In this document: positions 1 through 10,619 of the stretch, piece after piece | Numbering within the stretch: the first letter of the stretch is position 1 | Layout: each line of letters begins with the position of its first letter | From: Parastagonospora avenae f. sp. tritici 18332-5 | Taxonomy: Eukaryota; Ascomycota; Dothideomycetes; Pleosporales; Phaeosphaeriaceae | Length of the DNA stretch: 64,000 nt | Direction of reading: 5' to 3' | NCBI GenBank assembly: GCA_022559985.1 | Contig: JAFJTR010000050.1 | Span: 1-64,000 of the forward strand | Made by a program: the position numbers and the translations under genes | Notes under the pieces: model-generated | Told to the model about the DNA's origin: nothing | The model's input: only the letters and a program-made list of their open reading frames with translations | Database searches by the model: none

Positions 1-264
1 TGGTGGAGTTGCGATGCGTTGAAGTTGAGATGATTGAGATATTTTGATTGTGGGGTGGCTCGCTACCTGAACTGGCTCGTTACGCGCACGGGCACTCTAG
101 TATGACAAGCGAACTATTCCAAGGTTGACAGGGCTACGGGGAGCACCTCAATCGATTAGCGAACATCCACTTTTGTACTGTGGTATGCCTTGTTCATCAT
201 ATTAGCTTAACCAATCAAGTTCAAGGTCATGCTGTTGTGCATCCTCTCGTCTCAAACCTCAGTA
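1..264. other. Left flank of transposon, no gene seen
   Basis: No reading frame with recognisable content on either strand. The stretch ends at the left terminal inverted repeat of the transposon. A TA dinucleotide (263-264) directly precedes the repeat and could be one copy of the TA target-site duplication made by Tc1/mariner/pogo elements; the right flank does not show a clean matching TA. Confidence 0.5.
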
Positions 265-322
265 ACGTACCTCACGGGCACGTGCATCACATGGGCTCAT
301 GCATCACTTTTGCCAAGCCCCC
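265..322 (+). repeat. Left terminal inverted repeat
   Basis: Begins ACGTACCTCACGGGC. It matches the reverse complement of 2069-2126 at 55 of 58 positions; the differences are repeat positions 16 (A/T), 28 (T/C) and 34 (C/T). The word TGCATCAC occurs twice within the repeat, a possible transposase-binding subrepeat (inference). Confidence 0.9.
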
Positions 323-392
323 TCCAAAACCACCCCATTCTGGCGCAAAATAGCCCACTTTGGCCCTGTATAGTACAAAGCAAGATGCGATA

Positions 393-2045
393 TCATTCAG
401 AGTCTACTTCTACTACCTTCTGGCACGTACGCGCGTTATGCCCAGTCTCTCTGCACTGTGTACACCGTCGTTGAGATGGTTCACCTACTTCAGCGCGCAC
501 CCGCTTCTTTGGCTTCTTCCCATCACTACGGGCCCCAAAGTCCTTGAGAGCAGCTAAACAAGCCCCATCCTTAACTGGTAAGGTCCCCTCTGCTTGAACC
601 CGCTTTCTTTTGTGCGATCTACGTCGTGTAGCAGCCTCATTTGCCGCTCGAAGCTCTGCGATCTCCTTTTGCGCCAACACTAGCTTGTGCGCGATAATTG
701 CTGCTCCCTTTGAGACCTTCTGAAAAGCCTCTACGATGGACTTTGGTGAGCTATCTATATGCCCCTGAATCCTTGCCTTCACGAGCATCGATTGCGACCC
801 TAATTTAAGGGTATTGCTTGGGGTTTGCGACTGCCAGGGCTCATTGCTGGGGAGTAATGGTGATGGAGTACGTAGCCGGACGTCAAGGGTTGCTATGACC
901 CGTTCTGGGTCAAATGGAACCAATCCAGCGCCTCGAAACCCTCCTTGGATATTACTAGGAGTAATTGCTGCATTATAGGCGCGTATAAAGCATGGTAGGA
1001 ACTCAAGCTTTGTGATGTGGGTGATCCGGTTGCGCATAAGATTCTCAGCTTGGCGGCCATACGCTGTCTTCAAAGGCGAGAAACACCCCACATCAAGAGG
1101 CTGCAGGAGGTACGATGAGTGCGGAGGCATACAGATAGTGATAATCTTGTTCTTCTTGCAGCAATCCTGGAAGGCAAGCGAGTCATGGCTCTCATGGCCG
1201 TCGATTGCGAGCAGTCAGTGGCTGCCAACTACCCTCTTCTTTATATGCTCGTCAAAGTGCTTCAACCACTGCAGGCTAAGCTCATTTGTTGTCCAGCCGT
1301 TCTCAGAGACTGCGATAACCTAATCGTGAGGTAGATCCTCCTCCTTGTACCAGGCAGAGAGGTGATGGCGGCCCTTGAAGATGATGAAGGGTGGAATAGC
1401 CCACCCTGTCGCGTTGATGCCCTGGATCACCGTTGTCCACTCTCTGTTGCCCTGCTGCACTGTCTTTAGCCTTCCTCGTCTCTCTAAAGCTTTGACAACT
1501 GAGCCAGTAGACATCTGGCCCATTATGAAGCCAGACTCGTCGAAGTTAAACGTGTCTTCATCCTGGATGCCGTACTTGGCTTTAGTGTTGGCTACTAGGC
1601 TGAACCAGCCTTGAATAACCCTAGGATCCTCGCAGAGGACTCCCTTGTAGTCGTATTTGCGATTAAACTTCGTTGTGAGTTCAGGGCGGCCTTTGACGAA
1701 CGTACTGGGCCAGTTTACGCCAACCTGGCCCATATTGCGCTCAGCGCGCAAGGAATTGGCCATATCAGCCACAGCTGCGAGCCTAGGGGGGAATCCTCGC
1801 GCGACTAGCTCAAGTATATGCTTGACAACCACCTCCTCCTCAAGCTTAGTCAGATTCTTTGATTTGGGCCAGTAATCTGCTTGTGGAGTCTGTCCTGCGC
1901 GTCGGCGGCTTATTGTTGATTGATCGACATTGTAGATAGCTGCAGCGCGTCGCTGAGAGAGTGTCGCGTCTTATTTAAGAGCCTGAAGCGAATTCTGTAT
2001 CTGACGTTCTTTAGAAGGTTCTATCTGGTGTTGTTGTTGAGGCAT
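393..2045 (-). pseudogene. DDE transposase of Fot1/Pot2-like element, three in-frame stops
   Basis: One continuous frame of 551 codons runs from ATG at 2045 to the stop at 393, interrupted by TAA (1971-1973), TAG (1320-1322) and TGA (1215-1217) without any frameshift. Between the stops the protein is well preserved. There is an N-terminal helix-turn-helix with SQRRAA and VDQSTISRR, a CENP-B-like region, and DDE blocks (FNFDESGF; AIDGHESHDS; PPHSSYLLQPLDVGCF). The basic C-terminus ends in a CCHC zinc knuckle (CTQCRETGHNARTC). The TAG falls where the family usually has Trp (PHD-W-V), so G-to-A explains it; the TGA could come from CGA. Such C-to-T/G-to-A changes are what RIP produces, but ordinary decay is possible. 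The original protein was about 550 aa, normal for the family. Confidence 0.9.
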
Positions 2046-2068
2046 CACGTAGGAAGGTAGAGTTTTGT

Positions 2069-2126
2069 GGGGGCTTGGCAAAAGTGATGCATAAGCCCGT
2101 GTGATGCACGAGCCCGTGAGGTACGT
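2069..2126 (-). repeat. Right terminal inverted repeat
   Basis: Reverse complement of the left repeat with three mismatches. It lies 23 bp upstream of the inferred transposase start codon at 2045. Confidence 0.9.
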
Positions 2127-2396
2127 AAATTCAATTCGGAATACTTGTTTGATTTACAACGCGTTCCCTCTAGAATACACAGCATGCCGTAGGCAGGCTT
2201 TCACGCGCACACACATCAAGCACACATGACGCGCATAGCGTAATGTGTTACATCAAGTTGAGCTATAAATACTGGGTATCTGATGTGGTGCCCTGGACAT
2301 TCCAGACCCATTCAAGAGAAGAAAAAGCCCCGTGCACTGCAATACACGCACCAGGACGCCATAGTCCAACGTAATATATCAACCCAGTCATAAAAT

Positions 2397-3827
2397 TTAT
2401 CTGTACGCCGGTCCGCCCGTACTCGCATTGCTTCCATGGCCGTTGTACTGAGTAGAATTTGGTGCATTGATTTGCCCGGACTGTGCAAGCGGCGCCCCCA
2501 GAGCATTTACGAAAGCGGGTGATGTTCCATACGGGACAGAGCGCGTGGTTTGTTGCGGACAACAGTTATACTGTCCCGTGTCAGTATTATGCGGACAGCA
2601 GTTGGGTCGTTGCTGTGGCATTGTCTGTTGAGATGATTGCTGCGTGTATTGAAGCTGCGATCGTATCGGGGCTGGTTGCGGAATTGGGGGAATAGGTTGC
2701 ATAGTCTGTGTAAACGAGGGGAATGCCGGTGCCATTTTATTATAGTCGGGCCACGTGAACTCTGGGAGATTGGAAAATGCTTTGCCGCCCGTTGTGATCA
2801 TGATGTATGCGTCGGGATGGGACGGGAAGAGATGTAGGCACTACATGAATTAGTCTTGTCCCTCAGACTGGTTACTAGAAGAGGACCCACTGCAATGCTC
2901 ATGAAATCACTGCTTTCTTCGAGAAACTTGTTGACGCCTCTCAAGCCAGACATACCATCCGTCGCACCGGGGTTCGTAGGCGCTGCACTGCATTTCAAAT
3001 CCCAACATCCACCGCCGCTCACAGTCCTCATCCAATACGCCTCGTCGGCTCCTAGACTCACGAAGCTTGGCGCTTCTGCTCCGCCCGCTTTCCAGGTCGT
3101 TCGCAACACATCCTGGGTTTCCAAGCGATTCAATATGGACTTCTCAAGTTTCGGAGGTAAGTTGGACCAGGAAGCAGACGACCGGTCCCAAGCATAATAA
3201 GAGTCGTAGGGCCCAAGAGTGATGCTGAGAGAGGACAGATCTCGAATTATGCCAGCGTTCGAGCAGTACAGCCAAGAGGTCAATGCATTGGGCAGATTAT
3301 AGTGCTTGTAGAGTGTTTTGCCCTCGTGATCTCTGTATGATATGAAATAGGTTCCGTTATTACCAAGCGCGAGTTCGAGTACGTCTTGGATTGCTGGAGT
3401 TTGCGTGAAAAGAGCCTCGATGTCTGGGGGTAGGTTGTGCCTGGAGATGGTGAGCGGATGTCCCTTTGTTACTGAAAAAAGTCGGCTCTGAACGAAGCTC
3501 GTGAAAGCCGTCGTTTGTTGTTGGGACTATGTAGTTCGCAATCTCTTTCCGTAAAGTGACCAGATAGGAGCGACTAGATTGCACTCGAAGCTGCACAGAC
3601 TTACCAAGCCCAATGTGTCGGCGTGTTAAAGAAGTAGCTTTCCTTCTTGCCCAACACGAAAGTCACTGAGATAGGCATGTGATGTATTCCGACTTTGAAA
3701 AATTTCCCTTCGAGCGTTGCATGCACGTGACCAAATTGTAAGTGAGGGATCTGCGCTTGTCGGCGAAGTGTTAAAGATTCTTCCGGCAGGTAGGATGAAG
3801 GGTGTAGAAAGTACGGCTCGGAGTCTG
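2397..3827 (-). CDS. Conserved-looking hypothetical protein, 5' end unresolved
   Basis: Three exons fit together in phase: 3605-3827, 3441-3604 removed as intron, 2891-3440, then intron 2841-2890 (donor GTGGGT, branch GACTAAT, acceptor TGTAG), and 2397-2840. The product has aromatic-rich repeating blocks such as GTYFISYRDHEGKTLYKHYN, LGPYDSYYAWD, WSNLPPKLE, FVSLGADEAYWM and AYIMITTGGKAFSNLP. A low-complexity Pro/Gln tail follows. I do not recognise the family with certainty; it resembles uncharacterised fungal proteins with repeated bulky-aromatic blades. The 5' exon is not settled: an open frame starting with ATG at 4307 and running to 4047 may be the first exon but needs at least one more intron. 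There is no signal peptide in the visible part. It lies about 270 bp from the transposon. Confidence 0.5.
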
Positions 3828-4046
3828 CTGCGATTCACAGCTAAGCGCTTGCGAGTTCAGCCGCAACCCCTCGCGAAGCCACCGCTCGTGTTCGCTAAGG
3901 CGTGTCAGCCACATCGTTTGACACGAGAAGAAACAGCAAAGATGTACAGCATCCCGACGGAAAGTGGCCAAGCTACAACAGCAGGTAGCCCATCTGATAG
4001 CCAAGGCTATACAGAGTATTGCCAGGGTGGGTGCGACGCTAAGATT

Positions 4047-4307
4047 TCAGCTACATCCCTCGTAAATGGGTAGATCAAGCTGCCACACGGGCGCCTGTAT
4101 TGCGACAGGCTCGATCAAGTATCGGTCTTCGAATTGGAACCAGGGCACAAGCGAATACACATTTGAAATTGATGAAAGACTGGTAATGATACCAAAGCAG
4201 CTGTCCGTAGACCAAGCTGGTTGCGCCAGACACCTCCGCACCCGCAACGCTTCTTCCGCGCTGGTTATAGAAGCCCAACATGGTCCAAGTCCATAGTCAA
4301 ACTCCAT
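4047..4307 (-). CDS. Possible first exon of the gene at 2397-3827, or a small separate ORF
   Basis: An 86-codon frame begins with ATG at 4307 and ends with TGA at 4047. Its content (AWSTDSCFG, LVPWFQFEDRYLIEP) looks protein-like. It is on the same strand as, and about 220 bp upstream of, the first assigned exon of the downstream gene, so it is best read as its likely 5' exon. I could not find a splice pair that is convincing on both sides. No function is assigned. Confidence 0.25.
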   Translation of the reverse strand: MEFDYGLGPCWASITSAEEALRVRRCLAQPAWSTDSCFGIITSLSSISNVYSLVPWFQFEDRYLIEPVAIQAPVWQLDLPIYEGCS

Positions 4308-4463
4308 TCACCTATCATTACACGCCTTACGTGCTGCTGTCGTTGAACCTTCTCAAAACCCTCGACGCCAACTGTGCCGAGAGTCATGCGGACCTAGGCG
4401 CCCTTACGTGCTCCATCCCCTCTTGAGATTCAGTACGCACTCGAACGAAGTGAAAGGAAGACA

Positions 4464-6979
4464 TTACCGATTACCACGCCTCCCTGGAAGCGGAGGCGGC
4501 ACGAGCGGATTTCCATACGCATCTACATGGAGAGATACGCGACAATCAGGACAGTACCATTTTGAGCGGCGGGATGGGATGTCGGACTCGGTCATGTTGA
4601 CGCAAGGCATATGGAACCATTCCTTGTCGCACTGGATCATGTAAGCATATGACTGAGAGGGTAATTGTTGATGCTCACGTTATTATCGCACGATATCATT
4701 GGTCCATAACTGACATCATCACAAACACAATACTTCTCCTCGTCCGGGTCGATGTCGTCCGCTGCTTCGGAGTCCTCCTCGGTCTTTCTCTTTTTCTTAT
4801 TTTTGCTACCCTGGGCGCGCTTGACGTTGGTGACTGTCTTCTGTCCGTCCTCTGCAGCAGTGACCTCGCCTTTGGGAGGAGGCTTCTTGCGCATACTCTG
4901 GCGAGTGGGACCTACCAAGGCCGACTGACTGAAGATGCTGTGGCGGCGCGATTCGCGGGTGATCCTACTAATCTCGTTTGGCTTGGGCTCTTCACTTTGC
5001 GCTTTGGGAGTCGGGACATGGCCGCGAGCTGAACGGGGCCGTGTAGCGGGACCTGTGGCATCGGGTACAGATTCGGGAACAGGGGTAGAGGCTTTGGATG
5101 TCTTGAGAGGCTGGGCTGGTGGGCTGACAGCCTTCGGCGCGACCGACTCCCTACGAGGTCGTGATGAAGCTGCTGTAGTTGTGGGCTGTGGAGGCGGAGG
5201 TGCGCTTGGAGTGGCGGCTGACTGCATGGCATCCGGTGCTACAGCTGTGGGTGTGGAAGGCTCACTGGGCTCTTTCGGTGTAGTCTTGGTAACCTTGGGT
5301 GTACTTGGCCCAGCCGGAGCTAGTGGCACTTGCACTGTGATGCCTTCGCTGACATGCCTCTTGGATTCAGGGATGGGGACAGGTGTATTGGCTGTGGGAG
5401 ACAGCTCTGCCGATGCAGGAGTGTCTCTAGGGGTGGAAAGAGCCGAAGCCGGTGTACGCGATGTTGCAGGAGATGTGAGGACGTTGGATGCCAGTGCGCT
5501 AAGCTGTGATTGCAAGCGTGGGCGCTTTGGCTCGGGTTGTCTGGACTCGCTGTCTTCAGTCGCGACCGATGCTGCCCGTGGAGTCTCTGAGGGGTTTTCG
5601 GTAGCAGCCGGTGGCGAGGCGTCGCGCTTGCGCTTGTTGGAGGCATTTGCAGGGCGCGGATCAGATTTCTTCTTCTGGGATGCTGGTGTGGTTGCAGCGG
5701 TGGGAGGAGGAAATACGAATTCTTTAAGTCCTTCTGCCGCTTGGTGGAGCCCCTGGGTGACTTCTTGGAGCTCTAGCGCGTCGCGCATGGCTCGCTGCCG
5801 CTGCGATAGGCGATCCATCTTCCTCCCTTCCTTGGAGCCAGTTGGCTTCAGGCGAATGCTAATTGTGCCAGCATCCTCACGCGGGTCGTCTCTCGCGGCA
5901 TCCACTTTCTCGGGCGCAGGCCCGCTTGAGGCCAGCTGTCCCAGACCGGAAGCTGTGACGAGATCTTGCAGCGAGTCCGGTTCTTCGTCGAGCATTTCTT
6001 CGCCTGTTTCTTCGCAACGCGCTTTTTCTCGGTCATAGTCTGCCTTTGTGCGGTGCTTCTTCTCCAGCTCGCGGTTGACCATGGTGAGGCTCGGGGTCCA
6101 CACGGCGTTCTTCTTCATCTGCTTCCGCAGCACGGCCATCTCGTACTCGGTGAGCTTCAACCACGGGGCCCATTTGCTTCCGGGGCGCGCATCGGGTGGG
6201 GGTGGGGCGAGCTGGGCGAGGGCATTACTGGTGGATATGCCGGCGATGGAGCTGTGTACGTTTGTGCCCAGCACGCCCTGGGCGCGGGCGCGGCCGGCAT
6301 GGCGGTCTCTGTTCTGCTTGAGCTTGCGCGTGGGCACGGCGAGGTCGATGTTGGACCTGGTGTCGGAGTCGGCGTCGGAGTCGTCGTCGGATGCACTGCG
6401 TGCGCGCGGGCGCCTCGATGGCAGCTGGCCGGGTCTGCGGTGGCGGTCTCGCGAGCGAGCACTGGGTGCGGCGCGGCGGGCGGCATCGAAGGTCAGGCGA
6501 AGGTGGGCAGGTCGTTCGTAGCTGGGGCGGACATAGGTCTTGTGGGCCGAGGGCGAGACGGGCGGCGGGGTGGGGTCGCGCGACGGGGGCTCTGGCTGCG
6601 CGTGCAGCTTGCGCTTGATGATGGACGAGCGCTGGCAATGGCGCACCGTGACCTCGTACAGGCGCGAGGCCTCGGTGTATGCATACTCGCGCTGGTTGAT
6701 GGCCTTTTGCAGGTGCTGGGCAATCTGCTTGCGCAGCAGCACGGGATCGGAGCGCTCCTGCTCGGGCAGGGCGGGGAGCTGGCCGTACAGCGACGTGAGG
6801 TCGTGCACCTGCTGGACGGCGTCGCGGTAGGTCGAGTCGAGGTCGCCGATGAGCGTTAGGGAGCGCACCAGGTCCGAGGGGAAGAAGTCGGTGTAGTCGA
6901 GGAAGTCGTTCACCGTCGTCTGCGCATCGGGGTTGGGCGCGGGCTGGGCCATGTCGACAGCGTCTTCTGGTTCAGCCAT
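4464..6979 (-). CDS. ING-family protein with C-terminal PHD finger (Pho23/Yng2-like)
   Basis: Exons 4679-6979 and 4464-4631, joined across a 47-bp intron (donor GTGAGC, acceptor CAG), give 822 aa. The N-terminal ING domain (about residues 15-130) starts FLDYTDFFPSDLVRSL and carries the coiled region. The middle 600 residues are low-complexity Ser/Pro/Lys-rich with KRKR-type nuclear signals. The C-terminal PHD finger (about 748-805) has KYCVCDDVSYG, SCDNN, CDKEWFHMPC and KWYCPDC, i.e. C4HC3 ligands plus the Tyr and Trp that form the H3K4me3 cage. ING proteins guide histone acetyltransferase or deacetylase complexes (NuA4, Rpd3L) to active promoters; I cannot say which complex. Start: ATG at 6979 is the first in-frame Met. 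The PHD intron lies between the zinc ligands, and the CDNN-C spacing is one residue shorter than the usual CDN-x-x-C. Confidence 0.9.
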
Positions 6980-7748
6980 GGCGCATCGTGGGGAGGTGGA
7001 GGCGGAGGTGGAGGTGGAGGAGTCGCGGTGGTGGTGCTCGTGGTTGGCGCGCGTCAACCTCTCCAACCACGCGTGGATGGCCGTGTTGGGGAGAATCAGG
7101 GCGACGGAAATGGCACAGAGGGCGATGTGGGCGAATGTGAGGGCTGCTGAGCTGCTGCTGGACGTGGTTGCAGCTGCCCTGCAGTTGACGCGCTAGGCCT
7201 GGGTTGGGCAAGGGCGAACGCGATGTGGACCCCAGCCGTTCACGTCTCCACATGTACAGGGCTGACCTTTCATGTCCAAACTTTCACAGCTGCTCCAGGA
7301 CTACGAGTTGACAGATCCAAACATCACGTGAGGAACACACATCATACATGCATGCTTCACTCCTCTGCCTAGCTCGTATACGCTCAGATGCTGCAAGACA
7401 CCACCTCACCCTCCGCATCATGGCACGGCAACTCCACAAGTACAAGTAATACTACCACTTTCCGTGACCCTCATCGTGCCTGCCTGTCTCTGTCTCACCC
7501 ATGCACTCTCACCTTCCAAGCGCTGCTCGGCGTTTGCTGCTTCCCGTTCGTGCATAAAGTCAGACCGAGCTCCACTCCACAAACACGCCTGCTCAACTCG
7601 CATCATGATTCCTGCGTCGCGTCTAGATCGACTAAACAGGCTCGTCCAAGCTGACCTCGACGTACAGTGACCACGACCTCTTGCTTGACCACTCAAGGTT
7701 GACCTCTACTAGGCCCTTCCTGATAGGCTAGTCCCGCCCAAGCCCGCC
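6980..7748. promoter_or_regulatory. Divergent intergenic region between ING and Gfd2-like genes
   Basis: About 770 bp separate two head-to-head start codons. The ING-proximal part has a GGTGGAGG-rich purine stretch near 6993-7022 and the other half is CT/AC-rich, typical of fungal promoters and 5' leaders. No gene and no distinct binding site could be supported. Confidence 0.4.
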
Positions 7749-9590
7749 ATGTTTGATAATGAGGACTCTGGCGGTGTGTCACTCGAACCGCCGCAACCAT
7801 TGCCTGCCGAGACCAGCAAACAGACTGCACCAAATCCGCCCACCAAGTCCGCGTCTGTCACCGCCCCACCTCCAACGAACAGTGAACGCCGCTTCGTATT
7901 GGTAGAAGGCGTCGAGAGCACTTACAACATGGGCACCAAGAAGCCGTCTACTGATCGCACGGTTAGCTCCGCTGCTCTGCCCGCCTCTGGTCTTAGTCGT
8001 GGCGACCTAGCAGCTGCTCGAGATCACTTCACACCTGTCCTCGCTCTGGCCAAGTATCCTTACAAGTTCTGCAACAAGTCTCACTCACAGGACATTGCAT
8101 CTGCCTTCTTTGACGCCGGCAAGTTCTGGAATCGTACCTGGGATCTGTAAGTCTCACTCACCCTGCAGACCAGAGACCGCCTCACTCACTTTGGCTACAG
8201 CTACTACATCTGGGACGTGGAGCCTACGAATCCAATCATCCTCGTCCGTGAGTCCCAGTTCCAGGACCTTCTCAAGGAAATCAACAACCGTCTCAACCTG
8301 GGGCTCAAGATCACCGACTCTCAGCGCGCTGAAGGGCTCGTCGGCCACTTTCCAGACCATCCAGCCTGTCTGCCCCGCTATCTTGGGCGTTCTCACTCAC
8401 GCGATCAGTACGACAGCATGGCAAGTAATGTACCTGACAGCAGCTTCCGTGCTGCAGGCGAGCGTTCAAGCGGCCCTCCGGATAGTGGCACCCTAGAGCA
8501 ATTCAAGAAGATGATGGAAGATCTCTGGGATGCGCAGCAGAAGAAGAACAAGGCCAAAAAGGCGGAAAAGATGCTGGAGCGCATTGGCAGACAGACGTCC
8601 ATGGTGGACCAGTTGAAGCGTGCTCAGCGCTACCTTGGACTTCGAGCTGGCAATGGCCAGAACTTGTCGTCTGCTCCTCTCCAAGCTGTCGATCCAATGT
8701 CTCCCGCGCCTTTCAATACGGAACAGTCCGTCGTGTTCATCTGTGTCGATGTGGAGTCCTACGAGAGGGCTCATAACAAGATCACTGAGATTGGAGTCGC
8801 TACTCTAGACACGCAAGACCTCATGGGTGTTGCACCCGGCCCCGACGGCGAAGCATGGAGGAAGATCATTAAGGCTCGACACTTTCGCATCAAGGACCAT
8901 GCTCACCTAATCAACCACGAGTTTGTACACGGATGTCCTGATGGCTTCGACTTTGGAGATTCAACCGTAGTCGAACTCAAGGAAGCTCCGGCGTACGTCG
9001 CCGCTTGCTTCAAGAGCCCATTCGGTGCGCACTCTTCCAACGAGACCACCGAAGAAGAGCTGGTCAACATTACGCTTAGACAGCTCAATCTCGGTGGCAA
9101 GCGCAGTCTCGTGTTTCTCGGCCACGACACCTTGAGCGACGTCCGTTACTTGCAACAGTTGGGCTATGACCCCATAAAGGTTGAGAACATCATCGAAGCC
9201 ATGGACACAGCCAAGATGTACCAGGCCTGGCGCCATGACCCACAGCCCACGAGTTTAGGTAGGATCATGAACGACTTCGACATCGCTGCATGGAAGCTCC
9301 ATAATGCTGGAAACGACGCAGTATACACCGTAAGTCCTCGACATGATTCACATCACCCTTCTTGCCACTGACACTTTTCACAGGTACAAGCTATGCTCGC
9401 CATCTGTGTCCGAGAAGCTACCATCCGCGGCTCAGCGGAACTTGAGGCTAAGCGAAACGAGGACAAAGCTGCTAGGATCGCTACTGTTCAAGAAGCTGCT
9501 GCTCAGCAAGTCAAGGAGGATATGGAGGGCTGGAGTGATGGCGAGACAGCTGGTGACGGTGGCGGACCTGTTCCTCTCAAGAGTGCATAG
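7749..9590 (+). CDS. Gfd2/YDR514C-like protein with RNase H-fold DEDDh exonuclease domain
   Basis: Exons 7749-8146, 8201-9329 and 9384-9590, all phases consistent, give 577 aa. The N-terminal third is low-complexity, followed by a conserved block (AKYPYKFCNKSHSQDIASAF) and a charged helix. The domain at about residues 305-520 has Exo I-like CVDVES (DxE), Exo II-like LGHDTLSDVRYL and Exo III-like HNAGNDAVYT (HxAxxD). These are the acidic residues and His expected of a DEDDh 3'-5' exonuclease. In fungi this architecture is annotated as Gfd2/YDR514C C-terminal domain; yeast Gfd2 is linked to mRNA export through Dbp5, with no established nuclease activity. With the DEDDh set visible, catalysis is plausible here (inference). 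A charged C-terminal helix ends at TAG 9588. Confidence 0.88.
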
Positions 9591-9848
9591 GATGGTTCCG
9601 ACAAGGGCGACGAAGATTGGCATCGAGTTTGCAGTGATTTACAGGTCATGTGAAGATCGATAATGACTCAGTATAACACTCCCATATCTTATTGGCGAAT
9701 GATACAGATACCACCAATCAAAGGTAACGAGAAAGCAACAACTTTCCGTTCAAACAATAGATGGAAAAGTGCAATCGCGTTACCACATGATTCCTCATGG
9801 CTACTCAAGTCAACAGGTGATTTGTCGACGTCCAACCACTGCAACCCT

Positions 9849-10619
9849 CTACATGTTCAATACCCTCATATTTTCTTCTCGTTTCTGCAGACTACTCAAA
9901 GCAGCGTCTCTTTCCCTCTCGACCATCTTAATGTACTCGATTGCCGCCGCCAAAACCATGCCTTTACTTGGCTTCGCAGACCCCATGACATCAGAATCGA
10001 CACTTCGTGGTAGTGTGGGCACTGCTCTGCGTAGGCGTTCGAAGCTCATATTCAAGCCTTCCCGGTATTTACGTTCGACTTGCTTGTGGGGCAAGCATGT
10101 TTCCCGGCGAGAAGTTGGGGACATGAGTGGAGCGCGGCTGAGGCGTGATCGGGCAAGTCTGCGACGGGGGAAGCTTTTGTCTGAGAGATTGTGCGTTGTG
10201 TCTGGCGAAGGAGACGCGTGATCCCGGGATGGCACGAAGATGGGGCTGAGTCCGGGAGGGGATGCCTCTAGCGAGGAGTTGTATTGTGTGTCATTGTGGG
10301 CATTTAGTGACGGAGAGGGAGTCTGTGAGTCTGCTGCGCTGGAAAATTTTGTAGCTGCAAAAGCGCCATACAGTTGATCGGCTCCGGTTGTTTCTCCCAA
10401 TGGTGTTACATCAAAGGCGTTCCATGCCTGAACGGATGTGTTATTTGCAACACTGATCATTGCTCGATCCATAGTTGGGTGCGGTCCATCTGCGATAGCA
10501 CTGGCGCGACACCATTCGTAACAAGTGTCTTCGGGCAATGAATAAACCGGATAGTACGACATATCGGATAAAGGTGCACTGGGTGGACTGAAATGATGTC
10601 GCAGATTGTGTCTCTTCAT
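9849..10619 (-). CDS. bHLH transcription factor (SREBP-type basic region)
   Basis: A single exon of 256 aa from ATG at 10619. The N-terminal 170 residues are Ser/Pro-rich and unstructured, with RRRLARSRLSR just before the DNA-binding domain. The bHLH (about 177-250) reads HKQVERKYREGLNMSFERLR, a Pro-rich loop, then KPSKGMVLAAAIEYIKMVER. The His-Glu-Arg of the basic region and the Tyr replacing the usual Arg (ERKYR) are marks of SREBP-like factors that bind both E-box and SRE sites. The loop (about 20 residues) is longer than average. There is no transmembrane segment, so it is not a membrane-tethered SREBP. Its 3' end converges with the Gfd2-like gene, with about 260 bp between stops. Confidence 0.9.
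   Translation of the reverse strand: MKRHNLRHHFSPPSAPLSDMSYYPVYSLPEDTCYEWCRASAIADGPHPTMDRAMISVANNTSVQAWNAFDVTPLGETTGADQLYGAFAATKFSSAADSQTPSPSLNAHNDTQYNSSLEASPPGLSPIFVPSRDHASPSPDTTHNLSDKSFPRRRLARSRLSRAPLMSPTSRRETCLPHKQVERKYREGLNMSFERLRRAVPTLPRSVDSDVMGSAKPSKGMVLAAAIEYIKMVERERDAALSSLQKREENMRVLNM

Larger units (their letters stand above)
265..2126 (-). mobile_element. Fot1/Pot2-like (pogo, Tc1/mariner superfamily) DNA transposon, inactivated
   Basis: A complete element of about 1,862 bp bounded by 58-bp terminal inverted repeats that differ at only three positions. It encodes one minus-strand transposase frame with CENP-B/Tc5-type helix-turn-helix and DDE endonuclease features. Size, one-gene structure and TIR length fit the Fot1/Pot2 families of ascomycetes (1.86-1.9 kb). 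High TIR identity argues for recent insertion, while the transposase has three in-frame stops and no frameshift. The element could still be mobilised in trans if an active relative exists. Target-site duplication: TA is visible on the left, imperfect on the right. Confidence 0.9.

Noticed and set aside
2798..2890. Apparent frameshift in the unrecognised minus-strand gene
   Set aside because: A 50-bp intron with GTGGGT donor, GACTAAT branch and TAG acceptor joins the two frames in phase, so the gene is spliced there rather than broken.
4935..6859. Long plus-strand frames (367 and 297 codons) with Gly/Val/Ala-rich translations
   Set aside because: They are antisense to the low-complexity middle of the ING gene and arise from its GC-rich Ser/Pro codons.
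6980..7066. N-terminal extension of the ING protein
   Set aside because: It begins at a TTG, not an ATG, and is low-complexity; the first in-frame ATG is at 6979.
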